Shown: positions 12,381 to 33,400 of the stretch, in pieces
How positions within the stretch are numbered: the first letter of the stretch is position 1
How the letters are laid out: every line of letters starts with the position of its first letter
NCBI RefSeq assembly: GCF_016859285.1
Contig: NC_053422.1
Coordinates: 13,504,501-13,568,500 of the forward strand
Direction: 5' to 3'
DNA: 64,000 bases
Source of the DNA: Xiphias gladius
Taxonomy: Eukaryota > Chordata > Actinopteri > Istiophoriformes > Xiphiidae
Notes under the pieces: generated by a model
Told to the model about the DNA's origin: nothing
Databases searched by the model: none
Seen by the model: only the letters and a program-made list of their open reading frames with translations
Program-made: the position numbers and the translations under genes

Positions 12381-13285
12381 TGGCACTACTTTCTGATAAG
12401 GCACCATTTATAAAGATTTTATAAATTCTAATTAATGGTTACAAAATCATTTACTAATGCTTAGTTATAAGATATGAACAACTTCTGGGTTGCCAGGTCG
12501 TGGAAAATCCTCCTCCAGCACAACACTTTTCTTGTCTTTTTATCTCTGTACTTCATTAGGAAGACCTCTCCAATGGAGTGTTCGACAAATGTCCCGCTAG
12601 GGAAGGTTCCAGCTATAATCAATGTACTGACATTTACACCTGCAGACTTGGTGGATTGTAGAACCTTTTATTCATGATTTATCAACGTTTATAATGGAAC
12701 ATGACTGATGCTGAGGGCTTATTAGAAACTGAGAAAACCAAGACACACTATTAATGTCATACTAACAGACATGATGACTTTTTAAAAAGTACAAAATCCT
12801 AAGTATTTCTTAAGGGCGTACCAACATTTAAAACTGCATTATTACTAGACAGAAACACACAGTCGTTTTTATCAACAAAATGTTTTCTAAAACTTTGTGA
12901 GAGTCTTTATTAAAACAACAGAGTGGGAACTTAAACTAACTTAAAACTTAAAAATGTAATAAAAACAACTTTTACCATAAACAATTTACATTTACTGTAT
13001 TATTTTCTCTACATTTTCAGTATTTTGAGTTTTGCATGCAGATCAACAGCTAGTTGAATACTATGCAAGGTTTATACCATAGCAAGTCTGCAGTTGTGAA
13101 TAAAGACCAGAAAAGTGTCATGCTTGAGGATGATTTTCCACAACGTGGCCACCCATAAGTTGCGCTTATCAACTGGTTATAACTGATTTATAAAGCATTA
13201 CTAAATGGTTTATTAAATATTAATGAGCCAAGCATTCCAGTTTATAAACCCTATATAAATGGTGCTTTATCAGAAAGTGGTGCCA
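12381..13285. mobile_element. Non-autonomous DNA transposon with long terminal inverted repeats
   Basis: The left end (TGGCACTACTTTCTGATAAG, then GCACCATTTATA) is matched in inverted orientation by the right end (TATAAATGGTGC, then TTTATCAGAAAGTGGTGCCA). The match continues inward with mismatches for roughly 90-100 bases on each side (for example TTTACTAATGCTTAGTTATAA against the reverse complement of 13168-13205). The interior of about 700 bases has no transposase frame. The family is unknown to me; the long inverted repeats and lack of coding content indicate a MITE-like or deletion derivative. Confidence 0.75.
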
Positions 13286-13289
13286 AATT

Positions 13290-15840
13290 AAAATATCCAC
13301 GCTTTTCAATGGAAGTCAAGGTCTGATATTTTTAAAGCTGAAGACTTTTTAAGGATATCTGGCAGCTAACCATCGTCAACTTATGACAGTAAGGGGAACG
13401 TCCTGCACAGTATTTGTGGCACATATGTAGTCTTTCAGACAATGGACAGGAAGGTCAGATACATCCGTGCAAACCTGTCTGTAGCCTATACACTGCAAAT
13501 AAACTAGTGTTTGAGGGGTTAATTCTTGACTAAATGTGCAGGGTAATCTGGTTTTTTGTGCCGTTAAATGTGGCTTAGGTGATGATAATGATGACATTTT
13601 AATCTACAGTTTCATGTCCGTGGGCACAACCCAGGGTGTAGTTTGGAGATTGGACCAGAAAACAGAAAAGCTGAAGTTGGAGCAGAGAGATTATTGAATG
13701 TTGTGATCATTCAGGGAGAGCTTTTCAGTACGGAATTGTATTTTGAACTGTTGACACGAGTCTTCTTATACTGGGTGACTGAATGAGAAAATCGTGGAAA
13801 TTACTTCCACTCCACTGCCTGCCTTACTCTGCCAGATTAAAAATCACATGTGAAGCATCCACTTGAGAGTTGATTGAGAGTTGAAATATTGAAATGGAGA
13901 TATGACTCTCCACCTCTCCAAATCCAGACATTTAAAATTAATATTAAAATTAGGCAATGTGGATATTAAATGAAACATGATTATGCAACTGCAGGGTTGA
14001 TATCTTGCCTCAGATTTATTTGGAACAATTTTTTTTTTTTGATGATGATAGTTTGGACACTGTTTGTAGATCAGCTGCTATATTTGTCCAGTTTGGAAAT
14101 TTGAAGCAAAGTTGACAGCTCAGTTGAAACTGATGTGTTTGTCCAGTCAGGAAAAGCCTGTGATTATGTCTGGGTGAAAGGCAGAACTGTACAGTAAATC
14201 TATCGTCTGCCTACTTGAAACAGCATCTGCGTCAAGCTAATTCTCCACGACTGAAGGATTTGGTTTGCCATTTCTGATCGATGGGGGGAGACGCATTAAA
14301 AATGAGGACAAAGCAAATATGTGTGTCGTCTTTTTTTGGCTGACCATAATGTGAGATACAGAGCTCAGCAAAGAAAAATGTGTCTTTTGGGGGCTTTAGA
14401 GTTGATATCCCTGTTTGGTGTCCCTGAGGCAAAAAATTTGCTGCTGGGCCCCGGATCCCTCCAAATTCCAATCAAGTAACAATGCACGCAGCGTACTAGA
14501 CTGCAGCTTCACTATAATTTGCAAAGAGCCAAAAAGCGATCAGTGCTCCTGCACTGCAACGCTACCTGGTCCCAAGTTTTCTGTACGTCAATAGGTGCTC
14601 ATTTGATCAAACACAACTTTATTTAGAAATATGCACAATGTGAGCACCCACACTCTACACAGTGAGTTTCAGGTTCTACTCTCCGACTGCAGGTACAGAG
14701 CCCCCCCCCCCCCTGAGTGCAGGCTGAACCGCTACAAATTCGCTAAAATACCGGTTTTGTGCTGGTCTCAAGTGGAATCGTTTTTGTGATTGGTGGTTCA
14801 ATGATGTGTGCTGCTGGTTTTGTGTTCTGCATGTTCTTATTGCCTATGTTGTTGATCTGTGCTGTTTTGTTAAATGGTTAAATGTTTTGTTAGCTCAGAA
14901 GTCCCACACCATATACATTTTTTACTTATCATTAAAAACTTGCTTGCGTTTTAATATGCATCTGATTAGCAGAGAATTACAAGTGAATAGTAAACTGTAA
15001 TGCATAATGTTTGGCAAATGGGCCAGTGGTAATGAAAATGTATTCAGTAGCCTCTGATGCATTCATCTCATAAGTCATGACACACTGCTCTCCCCTACAA
15101 AATACTATGTAAGCAAAAAATAACTGGTATCAATAATGGTTATTCTGGTAATACCTGATATTGGATCAGAGCCGAACTTGGTGGTATTGCCCACCGGTTA
15201 GAACTAGATTTTTAAACAGAGTCCCTCCACAAGACACAGCCACAAGACTACATAATAAAACAGGGCCCAGCTGATGTTGTTCGTTAGTGGTGCACATTCC
15301 TTAGCAAATTGAAAACTAGATAAATTACCAAAATCCACCTGGTGAAACATGGGGAAATGTAGTAGAGTAGAAGATACCTGGAAATAACAGTTAAAAAGAG
15401 ACACTGAGGCTCTACACAGTCAGTGTGGGCTTACTCCTGTCATAATTGGCAATATATTTGTATATAAATATATAATGACAAATTATAAAACAAAATAATA
15501 ATATTATATATATATTTATATGCACAGTTTCTGCTGCAGTGTGTATATATATATATATATATAGTTAACAGATCACTGTTAGAAGTGCAAATTAGCCAAA
15601 CACTGATCATTTGCAATACTAAATTAATGTCTTTCATACCTTGCACCAGCCTGACAATTGTTTCATTTCAGCTTCTTAACCTACAATAAAAGTATGGCAG
15701 ACCCACCGTATCATAATAATTAAAAAGTACAATGCCTCGGCGTGCTTGCCTCTGCTTTACCTGCTGCATTTAATACCGTTTGTCTCATCAAAATGATGAT
15801 CATATTACCTCTTTAAAAAGGCTGCGGTGTGTGATGCAAT
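13290..15840. other. Intergenic stretch upstream of dpf2; no gene recognised
   Basis: AT-rich with a C run (14702-14713), TA repeats near 15500-15562 and a T run near 14030. No conserved reading frame is seen. Confidence 0.4.
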
Positions 15841-15963
15841 GCTCCGGCAGCGCCTTGGAAGCGGAAACTGTGCACTTCATGTCTTTCACCGCGGGAGGCA
15901 GTAACGGTCACTGCCGTCCCGGCGCAGGCGCAGCGGCACTTCACACAACCGCAATAAGCAAAC

Positions 15964-24442
<8,479 letters not shown>

Positions 24443-24767
24443 CATCCCATCAGCAAGTCCCACCCCCTCAGCACCGGGACCCCACCCCCGATCAAAGACA
24501 TCAGACCTCCTCTCAGTTCGGAGCTCCGGGCTCCGTCCAGATGTAGTTGAGCCAGATCGCAGATCGGCTTTAGAAATCTTCATATCTACAGCATCAACGG
24601 GGGGAACTCAAAAACCAAAACAGACCTCAAATCAGTCAAACATCGGGAGCAATCCGTCACTAACAACCTGCCTGCAAAGTCCCTGAGGCTTGCCATCAAA
24701 CACATACATATTTTTGCGTGTACACAATATAGACACACACTCTCTCCCAGACTGTTAAACACACACA

Positions 24768-24805
<38 letters not shown>

Positions 24806-26145
24806 AGATACAGAGGCAGAGAGTATGCAGTAACCATAGTAACTGCTGTCTCCATGGGAGCTCCCAAGAGCAAATGGATTAGCATCCCATGCTAATTATC
24901 TGCACCCTGTCACACTCAAATACACCGTACGGACTGTTTAGACAACACGTTTTGTTTTTTTTTCCCCAAATTATCTATTTTTACTCCCTGAACGTGGGGA
25001 AAGGAAAACTACACCACGTATACGGTTGAAGAACATTAATATTATTATTATTATTATTATTATTGTTATTATTATTGTAGTGGCCTTTTGTAGTGACATT
25101 TGTCTGTGTACTTTTGTCTGATCCATTGCATCGATTATCTTTTGAAAAGGTTTCCCTGAGGGGAGCCGATCAGTGCCAAGGTCCATCATCATATGAAATA
25201 CACATGACAGTGACCCACAGAGAACATCACTCAGACCATCGTGTTTCCTTTTAAATCAACGGGACAAAGACTTTGGCTTTGACTCGTTTAGCTGTTAGCA
25301 CAAGCTCTTTGGCCTTGCTACTTAAAAGGGTTGAAGCAAAACCAACTTTTCATCACTGATTCTGTTACTGCATAGATGAGTTACTTTAACCAAACACTAC
25401 ACAACTGAGCATGTGCTGTTTGTTGGGCTCATGAGATAAACACTTTCAGTATAATGTCATTTTTAATATTATTTCCCCATCAGGCAGAGCTAACATTCTC
25501 TTATTTTGAAAAACCTGAGTCAGATAATACTGTCGTTGTTGGGGAAACTGATAGCAGCTCCATATTTAAGCCTGCTCTAAGTCCACGACTCTAGTAACCA
25601 TAAAGACGTTTTTGTGCTAGCTTTGTAGAAACCATTTGGCAGTGACATCGTTCTTCACAAGTGATTGTAAACGGCTGCTGTCAAACCGACGACACACAGA
25701 ATCATTAACAAACTGTAGCTGCTTTTATCAGTTGTCACACTGAGGCAGATTTGCATGCAGACTGCACCTGTATGAATGCACACACACTCACATCACAAGT
25801 TTAATTTTTCGTTGTATTGTTTGTAATTTTTTTTTTTTTTTTTTTTTTACATTTTATATTACCTGATAATCCATTGGTATTGGGAGTTTTTTCTAGTAGA
25901 ATTTTGTAAAGTCTATCGTATAGCAAACACTTCAAGTATATAGCTCCTAATGCATTCTATGTACTGTATTGACTTTTTATATTTTTGTTATGACTGTGTT
26001 TGAATTTATTTGATTATTCGGATATGTCTGACCTCCATTATGAGTATTTGTAAAATGATGTACTTTGTTGTACTATTTTTATTTTTTCATTTCTTTGGTA
26101 TTGAAGCCGATTTAGCCTGACTGAAATAAAAATCACTTTGAATTA
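24443..26145 (+). other. dpf2 3' untranslated region
   Basis: A long AT-rich trailer with a canonical AATAAA at 26125-26130 preceding the probable cleavage site. It contains a (CA)n tract at 24771-24802 and an ATT trinucleotide repeat at about 25038-25076. No earlier AATAAA is evident. Confidence 0.75.
25038..25076. repeat. (ATT)n microsatellite in the dpf2 3' UTR
   Basis: A run of ATT/TTA triplets with one GTT interruption. Confidence 0.9.
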
Positions 26146-26149
26146 CGCC

Positions 26150-27385
26150 TCCACTGTTATTGCTTCAAATACACAATTACCAGTAAATTTAAAGAGACAT
26201 TAAAAGAACATGTAATATACTGTATATTGATATGTATTTTGATCAGCTGTGCTGTGCGTGATTTTGGTCTCCTTTAAATACTGTTTTACTTCTATAGTGT
26301 GTACTACTGGTATTCCAGTGGGAGCTTTAACTGGCCTCCTGTTTCTGCTTGGCTCTCTTCCAGCTGATCGTCCTTTAAATCAGCGAGCTGGCTGCCGAAA
26401 CCGGCAGCGATGTGTGTCCTGGTTTCAGCACTTGGACAGCTTCCTTCAAACAGCCAGCGGAGCGCTGACGAGCTGTCCCTGGTGCTGAAGTGCTGCAGGT
26501 TAACAGCTTCTCAGCTACAGTGTGACTCTGACTGCAGTACTTTGCTGTCATCCAAATTATTCTTGTGTAACGCGTGTTCCACTATAGCACTATTCCCCTC
26601 TAATGTTTATTTTTTCTTTATTTGAAAGGGCTGATGTAGAATATTAAACCTAAATGTGAAAAAGTTCAATTGGATTTCCTGTATTCAGCTATGACAGTCA
26701 TCCCCCTGTGTTTGTGGAAGTACCTCGCACTACCTAGACCAGGCAGTCCACAGTTTAAAATGGGAGTCATGTCAGGTTAATGTTACAATTTACAGTTTTA
26801 CAGTTTAAATCTCTTGACTATGTTAAGCTCCTTCGGGTGAGCTGCTACTGGCAGATTTCAAAGTTTTTTTTTTTTTTTTCATTCTAGGCATCCATTGCCT
26901 ACAGCTGCTAAAAGCCACCTTTATCCTTCCATTAACTATATCGAGTGGTAGGTTCGTGCTCCAAACTGGGCAAAGATATTCATCACCACATAGTACAACC
27001 ACAACCTAAATACAAATGTTACCGTATATTGTGTGGTTTGTGGGGGAAATTCAAGTTATGTTTTGAGTCCTGCTTTTTTCTTTTTTCATTATTTTGCTAA
27101 TTTAATAAATGGAAAATTTTATACTATAAATGCAACCTTTTTTCATGGTCAATATATAATAAATTTTAATGCATCCTTCTCAGTTAGCAAAACTTAGCCA
27201 AACTCTGTTGGGAAAATGCTGAAATTTAGACTTGCTTTGATTTGATTCATAAGTTGCACCAATTCTTGTCACATTTCTTAACTTTTAAGTGCAAGTAAAG
27301 TATATTTCAAAAGGATCAAAACAAGGTTCATACATTTTCAGCAGCGGTTTGAATAAGCATTCATTTGTCACATGTTAAAAGCAGA
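26150..27385. other. Gap between the convergent dpf2 and NCKX genes; no gene recognised
   Basis: AT-rich with a T run near 26864-26879. The short frames at 26249-26625 carry no recognisable domain. Confidence 0.45.
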
Positions 27386-27408
27386 AGAGAAACCTCACAG
27401 AACAAAGC

Positions 27409-27414
27409 GTTTTA
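27409..27414 (-). terminator. Poly(A) signal of the NCKX-like gene
   Basis: AATAAA on the minus strand (plus-strand TTTATT inside CGTTTTATTGCAC), about 745 bases past the stop codon, defining a 3' UTR from 28156 to about 27390. Confidence 0.6.
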
Positions 27415-28077
27415 TTGCACTCAGCAAACATACACTCAAGGACTCTCTCCAAACACAGACATTCAAAATGGGGGGCCAGGGTCGCTATGTTATGAACAAG
27501 GCCAAGACAGCAGTGGCTTAGTGCAATTATCCGGAGCGTGATGATCAGCCATGCGATGCCATTTACAGCTACATACACAAAGACGTGATAAAAACTTGAC
27601 ATTAAACTTTTTATAAAGTAACTGCACAGACTGAGAAGCAACTATGTAAACTTACATGTATAATCATTTGGGCATTGAGGTTACTTGTGGCAGTCATAAA
27701 GTAATATTAAGTAAACTAACACACTGTGGGGTCCCTTATACAATGTTCTTGGTTTCAGAATACAAATCCAATACTTTATAAATTTGTTGTGAGACAGTGC
27801 ATTATCAGTTGGGTTTGATTTCATAAAATATGGGCTGGAGGTGTTCTGTACAAAACTATGTAAAATACTTGTTTATCAAAGGTAAACAATGTTTCTTTCA
27901 GACAGCCGGTGTCGTATTAACGCTGCTCAAACATGTACAGCCACTGTGGAATTAAAGATAGACTCATCTTTCACCTTTATGATTAATTATGGCAGCAGTG
28001 AAGGTGGAAAAGAAGTTGGACCACTTCTATATGTCTGAGTATTTGACCATACAGGTGTGTCCTTTGGTGCGAATTGT

Positions 28078-28084
28078 ATGTGTG

Positions 28085-28154
<70 letters not shown>
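28078..28154. repeat. (TG)n microsatellite next to the NCKX stop codon
   Basis: A TG dinucleotide tract of about 75 bases that ends within about 3-5 bases of the TAG stop (28157-28159) of the minus-strand exchanger gene. Confidence 0.95.
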
Positions 28155-28155
<1 letters not shown>

Positions 28156-28156
28156 T

Positions 28157-30431
28157 CTACAGCCTCTCGAAGCCGACAGAGCAGAGGAGGAAGATGGCGT
28201 AGAGAAGCATGAGACTGAGCCCCAGCCTGCGGTCCAACCTCCAGTGGTTCAGATGGACGCACAGGACCTGAGTTAGGGACAGACCGAAAGGGAGAGAGCG
28301 GGGGAGACAGGCTCTGTTCTCACTGCAGCCAAAATTTAATACAAGACGAACTTCATTTCCTATTGCACTGCCCTAAATCTAATCTCAAATAGAAAAAAAC
28401 AATTTCTCTGGGTCTGAAAACAGATCAAGGGCTCACAGGCCTTGATGGGAAAAAGATAAAAATCATAGGTGGGGAAAAATAGGCAGCTGATGTTGGTTTA
28501 GACTTTGTGTACTCATGCAACAATCTAAGAAATAATTTGATCAATTAATTTAATTTTAACAACAATGGACAGATACGGCGGTGATCAGAGATCTACTCAC
28601 AGTAAGTGTGACTGAGGCCAACAGCAGAACCACTGAGTACACCAGGCCTTTGCTGTTGATAGTCACCTAAAAGCACATAAAACACAACATTAATACATTG
28701 TTTTAAAATCACTTTAGTGATCAGTTCCATTAAATTCAGTAGTTTACTTCATTTGGCCATTGACGACATACATGTATACTTCTAACACAGAAAGATGCGT
28801 CTTCATTTCTTCTTTGAAATGCTAAACAATATTCAGATGTAAGATGTGTTTCACAGTAACATTCTTAAAACTGCAATCACTGTTTTTTGGCCACTTTGGG
28901 GCAAAAACAATTTTTGAACACAACTTTGACATATAGTCATCTTTAAGTGGATATAGTGAACTTGTTAGCAAACAGTTGCTTATTTACACATTCAGTTGTT
29001 GCAGAGAAAGATTATTACTCAGTTGGAGTTGAGTTTTGTCCTTAGTCCAATATTCACTCTTCTTTTAGCTCTGTTTTTGGTCTCTACCAACTCCTGAGGG
29101 AAATGTCTGGCTCTTTAGCTGCTAAACGCTCCACTATGTTCACTAGCTAATCACTAACTGTCTGTCTGCCTTTGGTACTGATTAGGTAGTGTGTTTTTGC
29201 TGAAAACAGCAGCCAAGACCAACTAAAAATTACACTATCGGAGCGGTTAGAGCTTTACTGACCAAAACAGTAAAGCAGTGTCAAAGAGGCACCGGGTCCC
29301 CCAGCTGGAGTCAAACTTGGAACATTGCAATAGTTATTCTTTTAATTCAAAAGCTGCTGGCTCTAGACTTAATGGCACATGGCTTATCTGTAACACCATA
29401 AATGTGCAGGATGATGCAGCTGAAAGTTCATTCTCCACCATGAAAAAAGCAGTTGACAAAGCAATTTGCATCTTAACCAACAGGCCATTGGATGCCAAAA
29501 CAGTTTATGTTATAGTCTTATAAGGGGAAGGTTCCCAGCCCTGAATATGTGCAGGATATCGCTATGTTTCTGGGATCATGGATCAAGTCAGTTGTCTAAG
29601 GTATTAGGTAGAGAGAACAGCCGGTGTTACCACTGATCCATAGCTGACTATGAGAGTCCTCAGTGCCCAGGGGAAGCCCAGGCCCAGCAGCACATCAAAG
29701 ATGTTACTGCCAATGGAGTTGGACACGGCCATGTCACCCATCCCTGCAACATTTGATACACGGACAGACACAAAGTGGAATTCATGTGAAAATATGTAGG
29801 CATTCAAATGACATTAGATATCCAGTAAAACAGCTTGGGGTTTTATATATGTTCACATCTTGATTTTCCATTACTAAATTCATATATATAGGTGCACTAT
29901 CATGGTGTCACATGACTGATTTAGTTTTTCCTGTTCATTTCTTGTAAAACACCTTGTAAACACTTTGTTATACATACATACTGTATGTTATGAAATGTTT
30001 TTGCCAGAGAGACAATACTGCAAACTACATTTTTGTTTCACATAAACATTTTGATAACTCTGCCTCAGCTATTTCCATAAAATGTTATTTACACTAAATG
30101 AAGGCCCTAGGTGTCATATAAAACTATTCCAAATTTGTTTGACGAACAACCTTACCACAGAATCTACTTACCAGCTTCCTCCAGAGCTTTCAACCTGCTG
30201 ATGACTCCATCTGCTGATGGAGACCATGAGATGTGGTTGAAAGCTCTGGGGAAAAAAAGCTAATGACTGGAACTTGAGTTGAGATTGTTTTGTCAAACCA
30301 GTATGTCTAAGGTCATGAATGAACCGATGTGCTCAATATTCTGATTTTCTCTTGCAGCAAACAAAAATGGCCAAATAAGCAAAGTCAGTAAATGGTCTTC
30401 AACAGGGTAAATGCGTGTTGACATGGGTTAG

Positions 30432-30471
<40 letters not shown>

Positions 30472-33400
30472 CTTGTCGGGCGACGATGAGGCTGGCCATA
30501 CAGTCAGGGACACTGGTGCCGGCTGCCAGAAAAGTGATGCCCATGATGACATCTGGGATTCCAAGTGTGTAGCTGATTATGGTCACCTAGACAGAAGAAA
30601 AGAGGTTGTTTATGTGTTTTTAATATATGTGTGTGTGTGTGTGTATGTGTGGTCCTGCGTCCTTTGTGTTTCGTACCATCCAGACCATGAGGTAGGAGAA
30701 GAGGGCTATCCAAAGCGTGGAGGACAGGAAGGTGAGCAGGTACCAGCGCTCCCATCGCGGCAGGTTACAGTCGGGGATGGTGCAGTAAAGCAGGACGCTC
30801 ACAGGCCAGGAGAACAGCCACTTCAGACGCACACACCAACCATCTATGGACGTGATGAAACACACACACACACACACACACACATAAATGCAAACAGACA
30901 CGAACACAGACACACATATGCACATACAGTTCCCCCCACAGGGATCATTACAGATTCATCTAACCGCATAAATAATTCACTGTGCACAGCCTGGATGTGT
31001 CTGAGACTTGATGCCATCCCTCTTTAATAAGCACCATTAACTATAAATCAATCTATTCTGCTGAAAAACATTAGGGGAAGCAGGAGGCTACTATTCACTG
31101 TTCTTTCCTGAGTCTGACTTGTGTGTTAAATAAATATAAAGACAATTTTTTTGGAGACTCACACATGAGTCCGAGTTATGACTGATCAAAAAACTAACTT
31201 GTTGCTACAGATCCAAAGAGGTGTCAGTTAGAACCTGAGAGATATTTTAGCTTTAGTTAGATATTTGACACATGAGGGATTGCGGCAATAGTTTGTTTTT
31301 TTTAAAAGAGCCATAAGGAAATCTCTTTATGACAGAACAGTTTGGTTATGCTAATCCTCCTTTTCACTGATCCTGTCCTAATCCTTGTCTTTGCCTTGTC
31401 ATTCCTCTGATTAAAATGGGAAGCAACCTATTCCTTCAACAGAAATGTTTCGGTTTGAGAAAACGTACTTTTTGTGCCACTTGGTTTTGGTGCCGCTAAT
31501 TTTCTGGCATCTTTATATCAAGAGTGATATTTTTCTGCCTTGTGTAATTGCCTATCAAATAGGACGTTTCCAACACGAGGAACTTTCCCAGGGGACCAAG
31601 TGCCTATTGGGAAACTCAGGATCTTTGTCTTCAGTCTTTTTGACCAAAGGAATAGGGGACTAAATTTAGTTCCAAGTGCCAAAAAAGTCCCTGCCATAGC
31701 AGTGATTCATTACATCACCAGAGCATGTGTCATTGGTGTAATTTGTCTTATCTTCGTCAGATGCAGTGGAAACACAAACAGGAATGCACAAAAAGGACCT
31801 TTAGTTTGTATTTTAGTTCCTTTTGCTCCATGGTTGCTGGAACTATTTAATCAAAGCGGGCTACAAGTCAGTCCTACCTTGTAATTACTAAATGCGTATT
31901 ATGCAGTAGGTAAACTTCAGTGTTAATAGCAAGTTTGACTTAAAGGGCTGGGGTATACTTGATTAGAACTAGAGACAGGTTACTGCTAAAAATACAGGGA
32001 GCACGGTGAGTATTTTTAGACAGTCTCTCCTGGAAGACAGTCATAGTTTTGCACTCCATTGTGACAGAAATAGCTGCTATAAAGAATGAAGAAGGGATTT
32101 AGAGAGAGAAGTTCAAACTTTGGCTCCCTTCTCACTTCTGCACAGATGGCCAATCACAGCCTGAAGAGGTTGCGAATGTCAGATTGTTGGTTTCGGAAGG
32201 TTTCAGGCAATGGTCGGACACACACTCCCTACATTGGAAAGGCCTGGGGGGAGGAGGTTTCTGAAGCTGTCTGACCATCTGATGATGGTTCTGATGGAGC
32301 GTACTTGCCCCTTAAGAGGGTATCTATTTATGCAGCTGGCTAATAGTTGACATCTGTTTGGGAGGCTCTGTGGTGTAGCTGTTTTTTCACTAGTAGTTTT
32401 TGAGAAATGAAGCAATAAAAATATTCATTTAACTGAGATCCAGTCAGTAATGTTAGTCAGAAAAACATCACTTCTTGGGCCTCGAGATTTAATTCAACCA
32501 ATAAAATTATTTCTCTCTTAAGAACTTAACAATGTGAAATAAAGACATGACGAGTGAATGTGTCTCACCTGGCAGGATGAAAGGTTTGAAAGGAGCGTTC
32601 TCCTCCTCTCCTTCCTCCTGCTCTTCCTCCTCTTCCTCTTCATCATTGGACTGCGCTCCCCCACCTGCCCCCCCCCCCATCTCTTTACCCCTCTCCCTCT
32701 CTGCCTCCAGCGTCTGCCTGTCTCCCTCGGCCACCGTGCCGTTCTCCCTCTCCCATGGCCCGCTAGCACCCGAACCCTCCTCCCCTGAAGCTGCCCCCTC
32801 CTCTGGGCCAACCCGAGCCCGAATCAGCCTCTGCCTCTGTGGGTGGGGAGGGGAGTGGGGTGAAGTCAGAGAAAAGACAGGAGGAAAATGAAAAAAGAAG
32901 AAAACGAAATGACTGGAGAAACACCGTGGCAAGCTTATGGAAATGACTTCAACTGACTGTGACTAACAATATGAGAACTGGCAGGGGGAGTGATTATGCA
33001 GCCAGGCATGTCCTCGCATTCACCGGCAGGGATTTGGAAAGCGTTGATCAGGGGCATGGCAGAGAGCAGGGGCAGCATTGGCAGTCGCACTTTAATTTGG
33101 CACTGGAAATGGCAAGTACACATGCGAGAGGTCCCAGAGAGCGAGGAAGCAGATTTGGAGATTGAGTTGTTGTCTACTTCTGTGTCTGGAATAATATTAT
33201 GCATTATGCAGCACTCTGTATGTGTCCGTGTTTGTCTCTTTGTGGGCTTATTACTTTGTGTCCATCTAACAACAGCAAACAGGATGGTGTTTGATATGCC
33301 GGTAAATATCTCCTCAGCTTTCAGTCTATTTACTAGGTTTGCACGAATCCAACTTTTTCTTTATACTGCTGACAATTGGTGAGAATCAGGGACGGTTGTG

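Noticed and set aside
27375-27641. Hydrophobic minus-strand frame as a possible NCKX terminal exon
   Set aside because: It lacks NCKX residues and splice phase; the real terminal exon with [13 protein letters not shown] lies at 28157-28267.
32507-32891. Ser/Pro-rich open frame on the plus strand
   Set aside because: Antisense shadow of the Glu-rich NCKX exon 12, which fits the gene model with correct phases.
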